This document shows positions 1 to 12,168 of a stretch of 64,000 nt of DNA, one piece after another (the first letter of the stretch is position 1; each line of letters opens with the position of its first letter). The notes beneath the pieces are model-generated. The model was not told the DNA's origin, searched no databases, and saw only the letters and a list, made by a program, of their open reading frames with translations. The DNA is from Eremophila alpestris peregrina (taxonomy: Eukaryota; Chordata; Aves; Passeriformes; Alaudidae). The position numbers were made by a program, and so were the translations under genes. The DNA lies in assembly GCA_009792885.1 (NCBI GenBank), contig WMCF01000089.1, positions 1,849,496-1,913,495 of the forward strand, written 5' to 3'.

Positions 1-350
1 CTGTGATGTTATCTGAACACCTGCAGTTCTGTTATTCAGGCCTCAGGAATTCATAAAGGCCGCTGTGAGAAAAACAGGACGAAAACAAGGCTGAGAGGAT
101 TGGGAAAGCTGACCGTCGAGAATGTAAACTTGAGACAGAAGTGGGCTTGGCATGGGAATGAATTCTGGCCAGTTGGGTGCCCTGGGGGGTGCGTGCCAGC
201 CTCATGGAAAGGTTGAGGAACCAATCAAGCAAAGTGTGTGTGTGTGTGCTTATGCTAGGCAGAAATCTGTAACAGTCGCTTACTGTAAACAATAAATGGC
301 TTCTGCAAAATCACATTGATTCAGAGTATAGAGGTCCGTGTTTTCCTGCA
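1..350 (+). mobile_element. Probable ERV solo LTR (5' end at or beyond window edge)
   Basis: This block is more GC-rich than what follows and has LTR-like order on the plus strand. A CCAAT box lies at 221-225, a TATA-like CTTATGC at about 249-255, and an AATAAA at 291-296 roughly 40 bp downstream. A short U5-like stretch then ends in CCTGCA at 345-350. The close TATA-to-AATAAA spacing resembles LTRs with a short R region, as in alpha- and betaretrovirus-like avian elements. A TGTGATG start at position 2 could be the 5' terminus, but the flanking duplication would lie outside the window. A (TG)n run at 234-249 sits between the CCAAT and TATA-like motifs. No internal retroviral sequence follows. 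The family is not identified. Confidence 0.5.
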
Positions 351-808
351 GAAAACAATACTCCTGGGAAATACATATGTTTAGAGAACCAGTCTTCACC
401 TCACTGGTTCTGACAGCTTTACTATCACTTTCATCAGCAAGAGATTCCAGTTATTATTTAATGAACTTCTGGTCATTGTACAGGAAAATGTGAAATACAT
501 CTGATGGTACTCTCTTAAGAGCTGAAAACTTACCCCAGGTATGGAAATCCAGTATTCAGGTTTCTTCTTCTCACTTATGCAGTGGACATCCAAGACATCC
601 AATCACAAGATTGCAGTTTATTTGGAGATAGATTTCTTTGTCTCTTAGTCTAAGAGTAAAACCAGGGACTCTCTCAGAGGCTACCAGACAGATGACACCT
701 AGTGTCTGAATGCCCAGTGTCTGAGTCTTGCTCTAATGAATGTTTTAATTATTTGTATGGTTCCATCAAGGTAGAATGACTCCATCAAGAGAGACTAGCC
801 TGAAAAGC
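351..808. other. Anonymous AT-rich spacer
   Basis: I see no gene, RNA or recognisable repeat here. The short open frames have no recognisable domain. Confidence 0.5.
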
Positions 809-883
809 TTAGAATCATAGAATGACTCAGGATGGAAGTGACTTAAAAATTCACCTAGTGCCATGAGCTCTGCTGTGAGACAG
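809..883 (-). mobile_element. CR1 LINE 3'-tail fragment
   Basis: The plus strand reads agaatcatagaatgactcag, then a diverged ggatggaagtgactt. This is the reverse complement of the CR1 3' terminus, whose end repeats are ATTCTATG-like. Only about 75 bp of tail remains, consistent with severe 5' truncation. The divergence suggests an old copy. Confidence 0.65.
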
Positions 884-2702
884 AAGGAAACCAAGAGAAA
901 CTGTATGAGATCAAGGTGCCAAGCATATAGCAAATGTTAATTTGCTATGGCATATATGCATTTAAATGGTTACTAATAGCAACAGCGAGCATAATTCATA
1001 ATTTGTAGCATTGTTAAGGTCAGGATTCAAAATTATTTATGGTATCCAAGCATGTAATTATTTCGATATATATTCAAATCTGATTATAGACTGTTTCAAG
1101 GATGCAACATTTCTTAATAATAGGCAGTTATGCTAATAAATAAAATAATCAGTATGATGCTCATGTTAACATTGAAAGAATAAACTGAGTTTGTTTTCCT
1201 CCTATTGAAACTCTCTGTTTCTAATGGAAATTCACTTTCCTTATTGTGAGGAGAAATTTTTGCGACAGCAATCCCTCACTGTTATTCTTCATTTTCCTTT
1301 CCTTGTATTTGCCCAGATATGACTGATGAAGGTGGATTTCTTTTAACAGAAATCATTCTGCACATTTGCTTTTGCAAACTGCAGAGCTCATATCATATCT
1401 TTCATTATTAGCTCTGGGTGAATAAGAGAAAGAAATACTGTGCATATTGCTTAAATTATTCCTACAATTTTATTGCAACAAAGCTCTTGACTGCCTGAAC
1501 TGTTAGATAAGAATATTACTTTGCTTTCTGAACAAAACCATGCTTCAAAAAACTCAAGCATATGTGTATGAAATGTATGTCAAGCATTTACTAATGTGTC
1601 TAAATGTCTCTGTGGCTTTGTGGTGTCTGCTCTTTGGTGGTGGATCTTGGCAGAAGATCTTATGTCCTCAGGATTTAGAGTTCATCTGGAACAAAAGTGG
1701 GGAACTTTTATCTGCATAGCATGTGACAGATTTTGTCATTATTGAGAAATAACATAGCTTGAAATAAGATCCTCAATACTTTATCTAAGTTATTTCAGAA
1801 AAAGAAACATCTTTCATAAAAAGAAAAGTCTTTCCCTTTTTTTACTCTTGACCACATTTCTTTTGCATTTCAACCTTCAAATTCCAAACACTTCTTCAGA
1901 ACTTAATAGGATTTTAAGTGAATAAAGTAATAGCAATTTCTTTCTCTTTTTTTTTTTTTTTTAAGTAGGAAGAATGTGAAACAGTTGAATCACATGAACA
2001 CAGAATTCCATGTGGTGATTAAGGCAGTAATTTAATGGTTGGAATTCATCCATGATCTTACGTGAAATGGCTGTATACCATCACAGGATTTACTATGAAT
2101 TCACTGCATTTATGCAAATAAAAACTTCTACCTGATTCCTGGGACATATTATCAAGATATGAAGGCCAGAATGGTCATCTTGAATCATGGCTTGAACAAA
2201 AATACAAGACATACTGTTGAAGAAAAGGTGATTTGGAAATCCCTTTTTCAGTAGCTCTAGTGTTTTCATGCAGACTTAACAACTTGTGTGTCAGATTGCT
2301 TTTCCATGTGTTATAATTCTCTGAAAAGGATTTCAAGTCTGTTTTGCAGCTTTAATATATAGATGTACTTATGTGAGAAATCCAACAGTTGAACCTATAA
2401 TTTGGGAATCGATTTCAAAGGAATAGATACCTATCTGAATTACAGACACAAACCACAGTTTACTATGTTGTCATTTTATGAAGGTGTTGCAATGTCAATA
2501 TTTCCAAAGGAAGAACAAAGACAGAAAATAAATTCATTCACTTTATGGTTGATGATTGAGATAACATTGAAAGTAACACAAAGCAGCAAAGCTAGTAAAT
2601 GGCGTTGCAAAGACATACTAATCTCTTCCAGACATTGCAGGTTTTGTGGGACTTTGTTTATTTGGTTAGTTTGGTTTTTGTGGGAGAGGGGTCTTTTTGG
2701 CG
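884..2702. other. Anonymous AT-rich sequence
   Basis: No gene or recognised repeat. There is a T-run near 1951-1965 and a frame at 2402-2818 that is open partly because it runs through the T/TTTG repeat below. Confidence 0.5.
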
Positions 2703-2744
2703 GTTTTTTTTTGTTTGTTTGTTTGTTTGTTTTGTTTTGTTTTG
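2703..2744 (+). repeat. (TTTG)n/(TTTTG)n simple repeat
   Basis: A T-run is followed by five or more TTTG units that shift to TTTTG units. Slippage-prone low-complexity DNA. Confidence 0.9.
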
Positions 2745-3054
2745 TGTATGTGTGGTTTTGTTTTCTTAACCCTGAATTCTGCATACTTTATACTCCCAAA
2801 ATCTCAGAGCTGATATAATTCTCTTTGTGCAGTGGACCTAAGTTAGAGGCTTGCTTAATTTACACATATGATGGGCCTTCCAGAAAAGTCTGCATACCCA
2901 GATTTTAACGGCTAAAGAGCTTCCTGGATTGTATTTTATTGCCACAATAGTTGTTAATGGTTTGCTTTGTTGGGTTTTATTTTGGCAAGGTAGAGATAAA
3001 TGTAAGACCTAAGTTCTCTTCTTTCTGCTGATATGTCTTCAAGACATTTACAAT

Positions 3055-3848
3055 GACATTTAATAAGTCCAAGCATCAAGTCCTGCATTTTGGCCACAAT
3101 AAACCCCTGCAATGTTATAGGCTGGGGATGGTGTGGCTGGACAGTGCCCAGGCAGAAAGAGACCTGGGAGTGCTGGTGACAGCAGATGAACATGAGCCAG
3201 CACTGTGCCCTGGTGGACAAGAAAGATAGGATGCCAATGGCATCCTGGCCTGGATCAGGAATAGTGTGGCCAGCAGGAGCAGGGAGGTCATTCTTCCCCT
3301 GTGCTGGGCACTGGTGAGGCCACACCTCGAGTGCTGTGTCCAGTTCTGGGCCCCTCAGTTTAGGAAGGGCCTTGAGATGCTTGAGCACATCCAGAGGAGA
3401 GCAACGAGGCTGGTGAGGGGCTAGGAACACAAACCCTGTGAGGAATGACTGAGGGAGCTGGGGTTGTTTAGCCTGGAGAAAAGGAGACTCAGAGGTGACC
3501 TTGCCACCTTGTCACTCTCTTCAGCTCCCTGAAAGGTGGCTGTAGCCAGCTGGGGATTGGTCTCTTTCTCCAGGCAACAACTGACAGAACAAGAGGGCAC
3601 AGTCTTAAGCTCTGCCAGGGGAAATATAGGTTGAATATTAGGAAAAAGTTTTTAACAGAAAGAGTGATAAAGTACTGGAATGGTCTGCCCAGGGAGGTAG
3701 TGGAATCACCACCCCTGGATGTGTTTACAAAAAGATTGGATGTGGCACTTGGTGTCATGGTTTAGTTGAGGTGTTAGGGCATGGGTTGGACTCACTGATC
3801 TTGGAGGTCTCTTCCAACCAAGTGATTCTGTATGATCATGTGTGATGA
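3055..3848 (+). mobile_element. CR1 LINE, 5'-truncated, 3' end retained
   Basis: CR1 is a non-LTR retrotransposon, and most genomic copies are short 3' fragments. This copy covers the end of the reverse-transcriptase ORF and the 3' UTR. Recognisable CR1 landmarks in order are 'agacctgggagtgctggtgac' near 3161, 'gtgtccagttctgggcccct' at about 3337, 'ggggttgtttagcctggaga' near 3461, 'tggaatggtctgcccaggga' near 3678, and the tail 'cttggaggtctcttccaac' near 3801 followed by gattctgtatgatcatg. The coding part is broken by stops and indels, so it is dead. An antisense frame of 158 codons (2954-3430) lies over it and is not a gene. A (GATTCTGT)-like tail supports a genuine 3' end. Confidence 0.93.
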
Positions 3849-5805
3849 TGTCTAGTCAAGCACAACTCACCATCAGGACAAGTGGCTAAAAATATGCTCT
3901 GAAATCCTACAACTTTTAAAATATCTCTCCTAGTTCTCCCCTGACCAATATACCCTTTTTGACTGAAGGATTCACTTCTAGCTCTGCCTCCCTCAGTCAG
4001 CAGAAGTAGGTCAATCTTTCTGAGTAAGTACGCACAGATAGAGAAAATTGTATCTGGATCCAATAACTCCTTTTTGTCAAGCCTGGGCTGGTGTAAAACA
4101 GGAAACCCTGCCCTTATGCAAAAGCTATTATTTAGTGCTAAATTAATACATATTTCCTATGGCTTTACTAAATTTGAAGTATTATAAATATCTTTTTATA
4201 CTGTTATTGAGGGAACCTGAATTATTGATATTAAAGTTTAATTCACTCTTATTGAGCTGGTGTGACAGAAAAAAGGAATCTTAGATAATCCTTTTACAGA
4301 AAGTTTAAGAAGATACTTCATGGTCCTGTGTACACAATTATAGCTGCCAGTTCTATTTGGTTTTCTGTGTTATTTATCACAGCATAAGGATTATTATGTA
4401 CCAAATGCAGTAATTTGGAAAATCAAAGAAACGTAACTAAATTATGATCATGGACCACATTTAATAGTTATTGTAGAAGTAGAATCTGGACAGAAATGAC
4501 TTTTTTTTTTTTTCCCAGAACTTCAAGGGCTTGGATTTTTAAATTTTTTTTTTTATACATTTTGTCAAGAAGGAAGTGTGTTGGTAGAGTGGGCACCATA
4601 AACTTGATGTGACCATTCCTTCTTGATAAGGCGTCATCACATCATCATGCTTTCCTGTATAGCATCATTCATCCTGTTAGGGGATGAAAATTATACCATG
4701 TGAGTTATGTGCAATAACCATTATAGGTTATAACCACTAATGAAAACATTATAAAAACAGAGCTAGGAATCAAGGCAAAGAATAAAAATCCTTTTTTGAT
4801 TAGAAACAATAAAAAGCAACTAAAGCAAACAGTGTACAATTGTAGATGTGGTTTCCAAAAATGCCTAAGGGACTATACTACCAGTTTTCACTAAGTATGA
4901 GATGCCCAGATTTCACTGACTTTATTGTATCTTTTTAACTATTCCATTCTCAAACCTGCTACAGCACAGAAATGTAGTTCATTGTTTAGTATAGATCTGT
5001 ACACACTAGGGGCAAACCTGTAAGAATAAAACTTCAGATGCCTATAATGGAAAACCAAAGAAGTGGAGTCAGCTCCTTCTTTCTCCATATTTTTATTGTA
5101 AAAATACTAATACTAGTACTAATGCTAGTAATAACAACAGTAGCATCTCATTCTGCAAACAGTTGACATCTCCATGAGCATCTCCATGTGTTTTATTAGT
5201 CAAGGTTATTCAAAGTAACTTGTACTATGCCATTATAAGCAAAAGCTCATCTTTCAGCACATGGAAACAGCCTGCTCCAGTGTCTTTAGGAATTCCTCTT
5301 TGAATAATGTCCCACCTTCCTGACTTACTGATTACTTTGTGTATTGCCACAGACAGGAGCAATACTGATGCTGATATGTAAGAGAAGTAAATTTAAAAAC
5401 AATTTTTTTCCCTGGGAGAGTCTTAACTCTTCTAGACACATCTTCATAAAAAGCTTCAGATAAAGTATCAGTGTTGTTAACACAGCAGAAACAAACCAAT
5501 CAAATGTACTTTATCCCACAGCAGCAAGGGGTAATTCTTTCTGTCCCACACCCCTTTTATCTTCCACTCACAAAAATCAGATTTAGCAATAACAGAGTTT
5601 CCTTTTTCAACACCAGATTCTGAGAGAATAGGAAATGCCACTTTCTTAAGGTACTCCTGTTTCTAGAAGAACAGAGAGAGCTCTTTGGAGATTTCTTGCT
5701 TGAGCTTTGTGTGTGAGAGCAAGTAGCAGAACTTCAATATTATTTAGGTTCCAAACACCAAAACTCCTATATCTTTAAAATTCTTGGTGCCAGTCAAAAA
5801 TAATA
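3849..5805. other. Anonymous AT-rich sequence
   Basis: No gene or recognisable repeat. T-runs occur near 4501-4515 and 4545-4553, and a short TACTAA-like cluster near 5105-5130. Confidence 0.5.
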
Positions 5806-5831
5806 ATATATATATATATATATATATATAA
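5806..5831. repeat. (TA)n microsatellite
   Basis: About 13 uninterrupted TA units after an AATAAT lead-in. Likely polymorphic. Confidence 0.9.
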
Positions 5832-7659
5832 TACTATACAGATTTTCTTTTTTTTTTTTTTAAGATTAACAGTTTACCAGTAAAGCTCTGTAGAAAGCAA
5901 ATTTTGAACTCATCTATCTTTGTAGCAATACAACTCAAAGGATTTGATATCTTGAAAAAGAGCTGTTATTTTTTTCAATTGGAGAAGGGAGTGGAGAAGG
6001 AATTTTTAGCAGAACATTTATCAGTGCTGATGGTTCAGCACTGGAACAGTTATGAATGTCTGTAGTTAAACCAGACATATCCAAAATGAATTCATAGCTG
6101 CTGAATGTGGTCTTTCATATTTCCCAAAACTGCTGTTTAAAAGTGACAGCAGATAGACACAACGCAGTGCACTGACCAATTACGATAATCATGTCCTCAG
6201 AATTGTCTCCATAACCATTGAAACAGATGAAGCAAATGCAACAGAGGAGGATGGAATTATGTGGTGATCACTGATGACTTTATGAAATTCACAAAATTAG
6301 AATGCTGGAAAAGTCCTTTCTCGGCCCATGGAATTATTTGTGTTTTGTAAGTCATCTTTTTCCTAACAAAATTCAGCTATGCAAGGATTGCACAAGATAT
6401 TTTAGATTAATAGCATCATTCAGTTCAGTGCCATAGAAATACTAGTGTGTACAATAAATTATTTTCTTGGTAGAATAATGTTCATTTATGATTTGCTGGT
6501 CCCTGTGGAAGTTGGTGTTGGGAGATAAAAAAGGGTAAATCAAAAGATAGCTATAGTTTTTTGGTGATGTTCCTTGATTCCCAGCAGAATGTTAAAAGCC
6601 CTCTGAAATCGCATGCTGTTCCTCTGTTAAACAACAGTGTACAGAGCACTCATTTTTAAAATTCATTACTAAACTCTGTTTTATGCACCTCTAAGTAATG
6701 GTCCCTCCTATGGGACCACTGGGAGTTGCTACACAATAGAGCACATTAAGAATAAGTGAGGGCAGAAGCAGAAATTAGGCAGGGACTAGTTAGACCATGC
6801 AGCTCATAACAAGAGCCCTCAGCTTCACTCTGTTGTGGGAAAAAGCATGTAAGTGTAGCTTGCACACCCACTTAAAAATTGTGATGACAAAAATGGAGTA
6901 TTAGACCTCCATTTTTTCCCTGTCCCAGTATCACTATCAGTAGTAACTTAGTCATATACTTTCTAACAAGGATGACTGCTCACAGTTCATTTTTTTCACA
7001 TGAAAAAGCTTTAGGAAATGCCTGTTTCTGGAATTTATTTCAGTGAGCCCCTCCTTGCTTAAGAACTGAATAAAACAGTTGTCATGACTTGTGGAGTTGT
7101 TTGTGTTAAATGGAGGTGTAATGCAAACAAAGAGAGGGTAAACTGAAGAAGAAGAACTTAAAACTGAAGGAAACTAGTATTAAAACAAGTGAATACCTGC
7201 TTTACACTCATTACTGCACAGAATTGCCCCTTTAAATATTGCTGGTGTTAATGTTAATAGCAGCAGCATAGTGCAGGTAGACAGTAGCATAGAAGAATAA
7301 TTTTTTCCCAGATAAGTGATACTAAGAATGTCGGATAACAAATTCTGTTTATCAGAAGAGAAGGTGGCTCCTCTGTACTTGCCACAAAAGACACAGAGAT
7401 ATTCAGCCAGAAACCCAAGTCAGGTGAAATTATATCCTGCCCACACTAACTATCCTCTGTCTTCAAGTGGTAGTTAGTCCCCAACAGCATTCCATACGTG
7501 GCTTATTGGGAATGTCAGCAACTTTGCCTACATGATGAAGAGCTGGTTTTTCACAGGAGCATCTTTTTCAAGTCCACAGTTTTAAAATCTTATTTTTCAG
7601 ACCCTTATTTTCCATTTTTCTCTCTTCTCCTATGTTCAATTTTACCATAAACCTTCTTT
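5832..7659. other. Anonymous AT-rich sequence
   Basis: No gene, RNA or recognised repeat seen. No open frame of note. Confidence 0.5.
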
Positions 7660-8440
7660 GCCCTAGAAATTAAAGACCACAGTTGTCTGTCTCAAAAACT
7701 GATAAGGCTGCAGATGGAAGGTAAGCCCTAAGATAAGCCACCACAACAGGAGTTCAAGATAAGCACAAGAGGGAAGAGTTTGAGATGGGATTCCAGTTTG
7801 AGATTGGCACTGATTCCAGCCCTGGAGAAGGTGAGATCTGGTTAGAACATTCTGTTTTAACAGATGCTGACAAAAAATCCGACTCTGGTACATCATGTAA
7901 AAGGAAGAAACTGTTCATATGTATCTCACTGGTCAAAGAAAGGTCACTCCAAGTTATGGGACAGACTGCCTGTAATTGTCAGAGGTCCCCAATGCATTCC
8001 CAGGTTCATTTCTGGGGCCTTCCACCAGAGGACTACCCATGACTCACAATGTTGCATCAGACAGTCAAAAACTGCCCACCAGGGGAGGTAGCTGGGTGTT
8101 CCCACTTGAACCCGAACATGTTTGGGTACTAACACACTGAACTTTTTGTTTCATGGTCTTACCTCACCCCTGATGGATCTAGACTGTGACCATCAATTTG
8201 ACCAGGTGACATCAAAACAGCAACAATCAAATCTTTTTGTTTGACCCATGAAAAGTGGTATCTTCCCTCTCCACCATCTACTCTTCTCCTTTGTTTCTCT
8301 TTCTTACTTTTCCTTATTTATATACATTTCCTTATATATATTTTTTTTCTTTATCCTCTCATGTTGCTATATTTCTACAGATAATAATCAACGTGGCTAT
8401 ATACCTCCCTTCCATTGCACATTGTTCTGAAAGAGACATG
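7660..8440 (+). other. GC-richer block, possibly a degraded LTR
   Basis: The stretch is richer in GC than its flanks up to about 8240, then becomes a pyrimidine-rich run (8255-8360) and an ATAATAATC segment near 8381. A moderately GC-rich U3 followed by a pyrimidine-rich R is a layout seen in avian ERV LTRs. I see no clear TG...CA ends, target duplication, TATA box or intact AATAAA. Overlapping short frames on both strands have no recognisable domain. A diverged LTR is the best guess, but an unrelated unique sequence is possible. Confidence 0.25.
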
Positions 8441-8441
8441 C

Positions 8442-8588
8442 CATATATATGTATATATCTATATATCTATATATGTATATACCTATGTATCTATGTATAC
8501 ATATATATCTATATATGTCTAAATATTTTGACACATCTGTCTCTCATCTATTGTCTATCTCTCTATCTCTCTATCTATCTATCTCTAT

Positions 8589-8624
<36 letters not shown>

Positions 8625-8628
8625 GTAA
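8442..8628. repeat. Compound TA / TATC / TACA microsatellite
   Basis: TATATATC, TATGTATC, CTAT and CATA units succeed each other, ending in a pure (AT)n run at about 8601-8624. The 134-codon frame crossing it (Ile/Tyr/Leu repeats) is an artefact of the repeat. Confidence 0.92.
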
Positions 8629-11600
8629 ATACCAGTCATTCAGTGCTGTTTCACTCTAACCCTCCCAAAGGGATTTATTAACAAGAACCTTAGCTTCTCC
8701 ACCTTGGAGGTGGGTAGTAGCACTCTTTCTCCTTTTAATTTAGGTCAGTCTATCCTTTAGCCTTCAGTGCACCTTTGCCTTCTTTTTATTTTTATATTAT
8801 TTATTTGCTTTTCCTGATAATTTCTTTAATAGTGTTTAAAATACTTAATATGAATATATGTTCAGTTTCCTGTTATTTGCTTGCTGTTCTCTACCTCCTT
8901 TTGATCACTATACCTGCACACCTTTCTTTTTCTGGTTTAATTTTGAATTTTATGCTGTATTTCCTCCATAGATTTTATTCGAAGCAGCACTGGTTCACAT
9001 TGTAAGATACTACATTTCAGCTCTGAGCCATCAATTATCACTCTTTAATAACTGTCTTTTCTCATTCCCTGTGCTTTATCATCTTTCTTGAAATTTCCAA
9101 TATTCACTCATCATTTCTTTTGCTGTCTTGTGAAAACCCATTTTCTCTTAGAATTTAGTACCTTTTTCTTTAATAATACTACTAACATTTTTTTTCTCTT
9201 CCACTTTTGTCTTCATTTTGACTTTCTTCAGACAAAAGAGAAAACAGCAATCACCAAACAAACAAACAAAAAAAAGCTTCACCTGATTTATTTTTTATAA
9301 TATAATTTGCTTTGGGATGGAAATAGTCTCCTGACTTTATCTTGCATAAACTTTCCTCCAAAAAAGCTTGCTTCATTTGGTCTTTAAAAAGTTTCTCAAA
9401 TAATTCCCTGTTAAATTGGCATGTGGATTTATTGTAAATGAGAATGACACACTTCTTGCTCTTGTCTAGCCAGATCCTGTTACCTTGTCTCAGCTACTGT
9501 TAAAAGTAGTCAGGTGAATGCTGACCATGAGCCTGACAGCATCAGGTGCTGTTCTGTGGTTATTTTACTGAAAAATATTATTTTTAAACAGTGGCAAGAA
9601 GTCAGATAAACTTTACTCTTGCACAGGTTTGCTGATTAGAAAGTCAAGAGTTAATGAAAAGTTCACAAAGAATCACAGAGTGTTTTTCACTGGTTTGGGA
9701 TCTTGAGCTCTCTAGATCTTTCTGGATCCACGCCAGCAGCTAGGAAGGATCTATAGTGACACTGCTGGCTGCAGCAAGTTAGATCTTAAAGTACTTAAGA
9801 AAACTGTGACAATGAATATTTCTTTTACAGGTCCTAAGTGAGGAAGCAGACTAAAATTGTGTTCAGAGTGAGAGACATATTACAAGCCAGTGCTGGATTT
9901 ATGAATAAATTGGTAATGTTCAGGTTGCTTTTGAGAGATGTTTTTATAATTAGAGATGTAATTATAATTAGAACTTTTCACTCTTGCTACTTTGAATATG
10001 GTAACCATGAATTTTCTTCTGTTGTGATAACTGTGTGGTCAGCACAGTATCCCATTTTTTACTACAAACATCAAAAGTTGAAATGAAATTCAGTGATGCT
10101 CTAAACTGTGAATAGATGGGGAGAACAACCTCTAGGCATGGAACTTTGGCTTGTTCTAAATGCAATGAAGTCACTAAATGAAGAGAAATTACTCAGGATC
10201 TGCAGAACACCGGGAAAGAACTTCAGATCGTTCACAGTTTTTTCACATCATTGGCAGCCTTACAGACAGTGCTGCAGAAGATTTCTTTGGTATTGATTGG
10301 CTATTAATTATTTACTGTGCTATTTCTACTATAGTTACTGTTTGGTTTATAATGTGTTGTTTTTTCTCTTTCTGTAAAATGGATGTACATATTCCATGGG
10401 ATCAAAAAATTATTCATGCTCACAGTCTGCAAATTACAGCTTCTTCCTCCCTACCCAGGCATCCCCCCCAAAAAAACCCACAATTTTTATACAATTAGAG
10501 TCTGATTATTATAGACTTTTGCAAATTCTGGTGTAATTCAATAAGGTTTTGTTCTACTTAAGCTATTTTAACTGTTATTCTGACATAGCTGAATGATGGC
10601 TATAACGATGAAAGGGATTTAAATGTTTTGAGTAAAGAAAAATAATTGACTATAAAAGCTTTTAGTTTTGGATGAGAAAGACAGTTTTTAAGTAAATACT
10701 CTGACCTCGCTCTCTGATTTACGTAAGAGAGTGGAGCACACACACTATACCTGCAGCTGAAAACACATGGTAGAGTTGCACATGCTGTGCACCAGCCAAT
10801 ATTGGGATATTCAACAGATGAGATGAGATTAGGGATGTTCTGAAATGAATCACATCATCCCAAACTCATACAAAGCAGACAGCAGTTCATCAGCATCACC
10901 TGGTTCCCTGCAAAAGCTTAATGATATATACCTCTCTGTACATTAATGTAGCAAAGCCCCAAGCAGTGAAGTTTCTGACTTTTAGAAGGAAAGAAGTGGT
11001 TAATCCGTTGCTCAGCCCCACACTAAGAAGATAATTCCATTAAAATTTGTGGAGATACGTAGATGGGCAGTTAGTCACTGTGCTGCAGCTTTATGTGCAG
11101 AGATGTTCACCAACATATTTCTTTTGCCTGGAGAGTGCCTTGGGCTTATAGCTCTGCTGACAGAGACCATGTTCCAAATTCCTCCTGGGCAGTCCTGAAA
11201 GTTTCTGCAGAAGAAGATATTATTTCCCTCACTTGCAATTTTGATAAAATATTTTAAAAATTACACTGAATTTCTGAAATCAGGAAATCCAAAGATGCCA
11301 GAAACCTACTAGTTTTATTATAAGACAGGACCTCTTTTTGTCAAGAAAATCAGAGCTTTTCTTGGGAGCTAAGATGACTCTGACTAAAGTAATAGCTGTT
11401 TAAAATCTCTGAGGTGTTTGCTTTCAAGACCATCAAAAATGAGTTTGGGTTTTTGGTTTATTTTTGCTTTTTTTTTTTTTTTATTTCTGTTAGTAAAATA
11501 ATTTAATAAAACATTTGCTCAGTACAAACCCTCACAAACAGTGTGATCTCAGCAGTATGTTACCTCTAGTTCATGAGGGTAAATAAATAATTTCAGACAT

Positions 11601-12140
11601 TCAAATTTGTGAGAATTTGTAAGGTGACAGAATGAAATGCTAGAAGACAAAAATAAAAACCACAGGAAACACAGAAGTCCTTGGAACGTCTAATTAATTG
11701 CTACAATTTCTTTCAGTGTTTCATCAAAATCTCATCTGGGTACATTTTCTGAGAACAATCTTTCCATAAATAGGAATAAGTCTATGAGAAGAGAAAGAAA
11801 AGGTTTGAGGATTTATTGTGCTTTTAGGAATGGAATTCTACGGATGCCAGAAGGTTCAACTAACATTAGCCTTCTTATATGGTTAAGAATTGGTTAGAGG
11901 AGTCAAAAGTATGTTTCCCAGAGCATATTCAAAGATTATATTGTATCAGTGTTTAGATTTTCACCATATTCCAGATTCTTATGATCATCCTCTTTTTTTT
12001 TTTCTCCCTGGGACATTGCCCTGGGAGAAAGAACTTTAGGAGATGATAAAGTCACTTGTCTCTTCTTTCAAATTCTCCATTCTCTTGAAAGTTCTAAATA
12101 GCTCAGAGCTGAACTTGAATGTGATGGAATACTGCTTCCA

Positions 12141-12168
12141 CTCTCCCCCTCCCACTCCCCCCCCCCAG
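12141..12168. repeat. C-rich low-complexity tract
   Basis: CT-rich sequence ends in an uninterrupted run of ten C. It stands out against the AT-rich surroundings. Confidence 0.8.

Noticed and set aside
2402..2818. 138-codon plus-strand frame
   Set aside because: Its C-terminal third is a translation of the T/TTTG simple repeat, and the rest has no recognisable domain.
2954..3430. 158-codon minus-strand frame
   Set aside because: It is antisense to a dead CR1 copy.
8442..8628. Possible CRISPR-like regular repeats
   Set aside because: The units are 2 to 4 bp with no unique spacers. It is a eukaryotic microsatellite.
8255..8659. 134-codon plus-strand frame
   Set aside because: It is mostly a translation of pyrimidine-rich DNA and the TA/TATC microsatellite.
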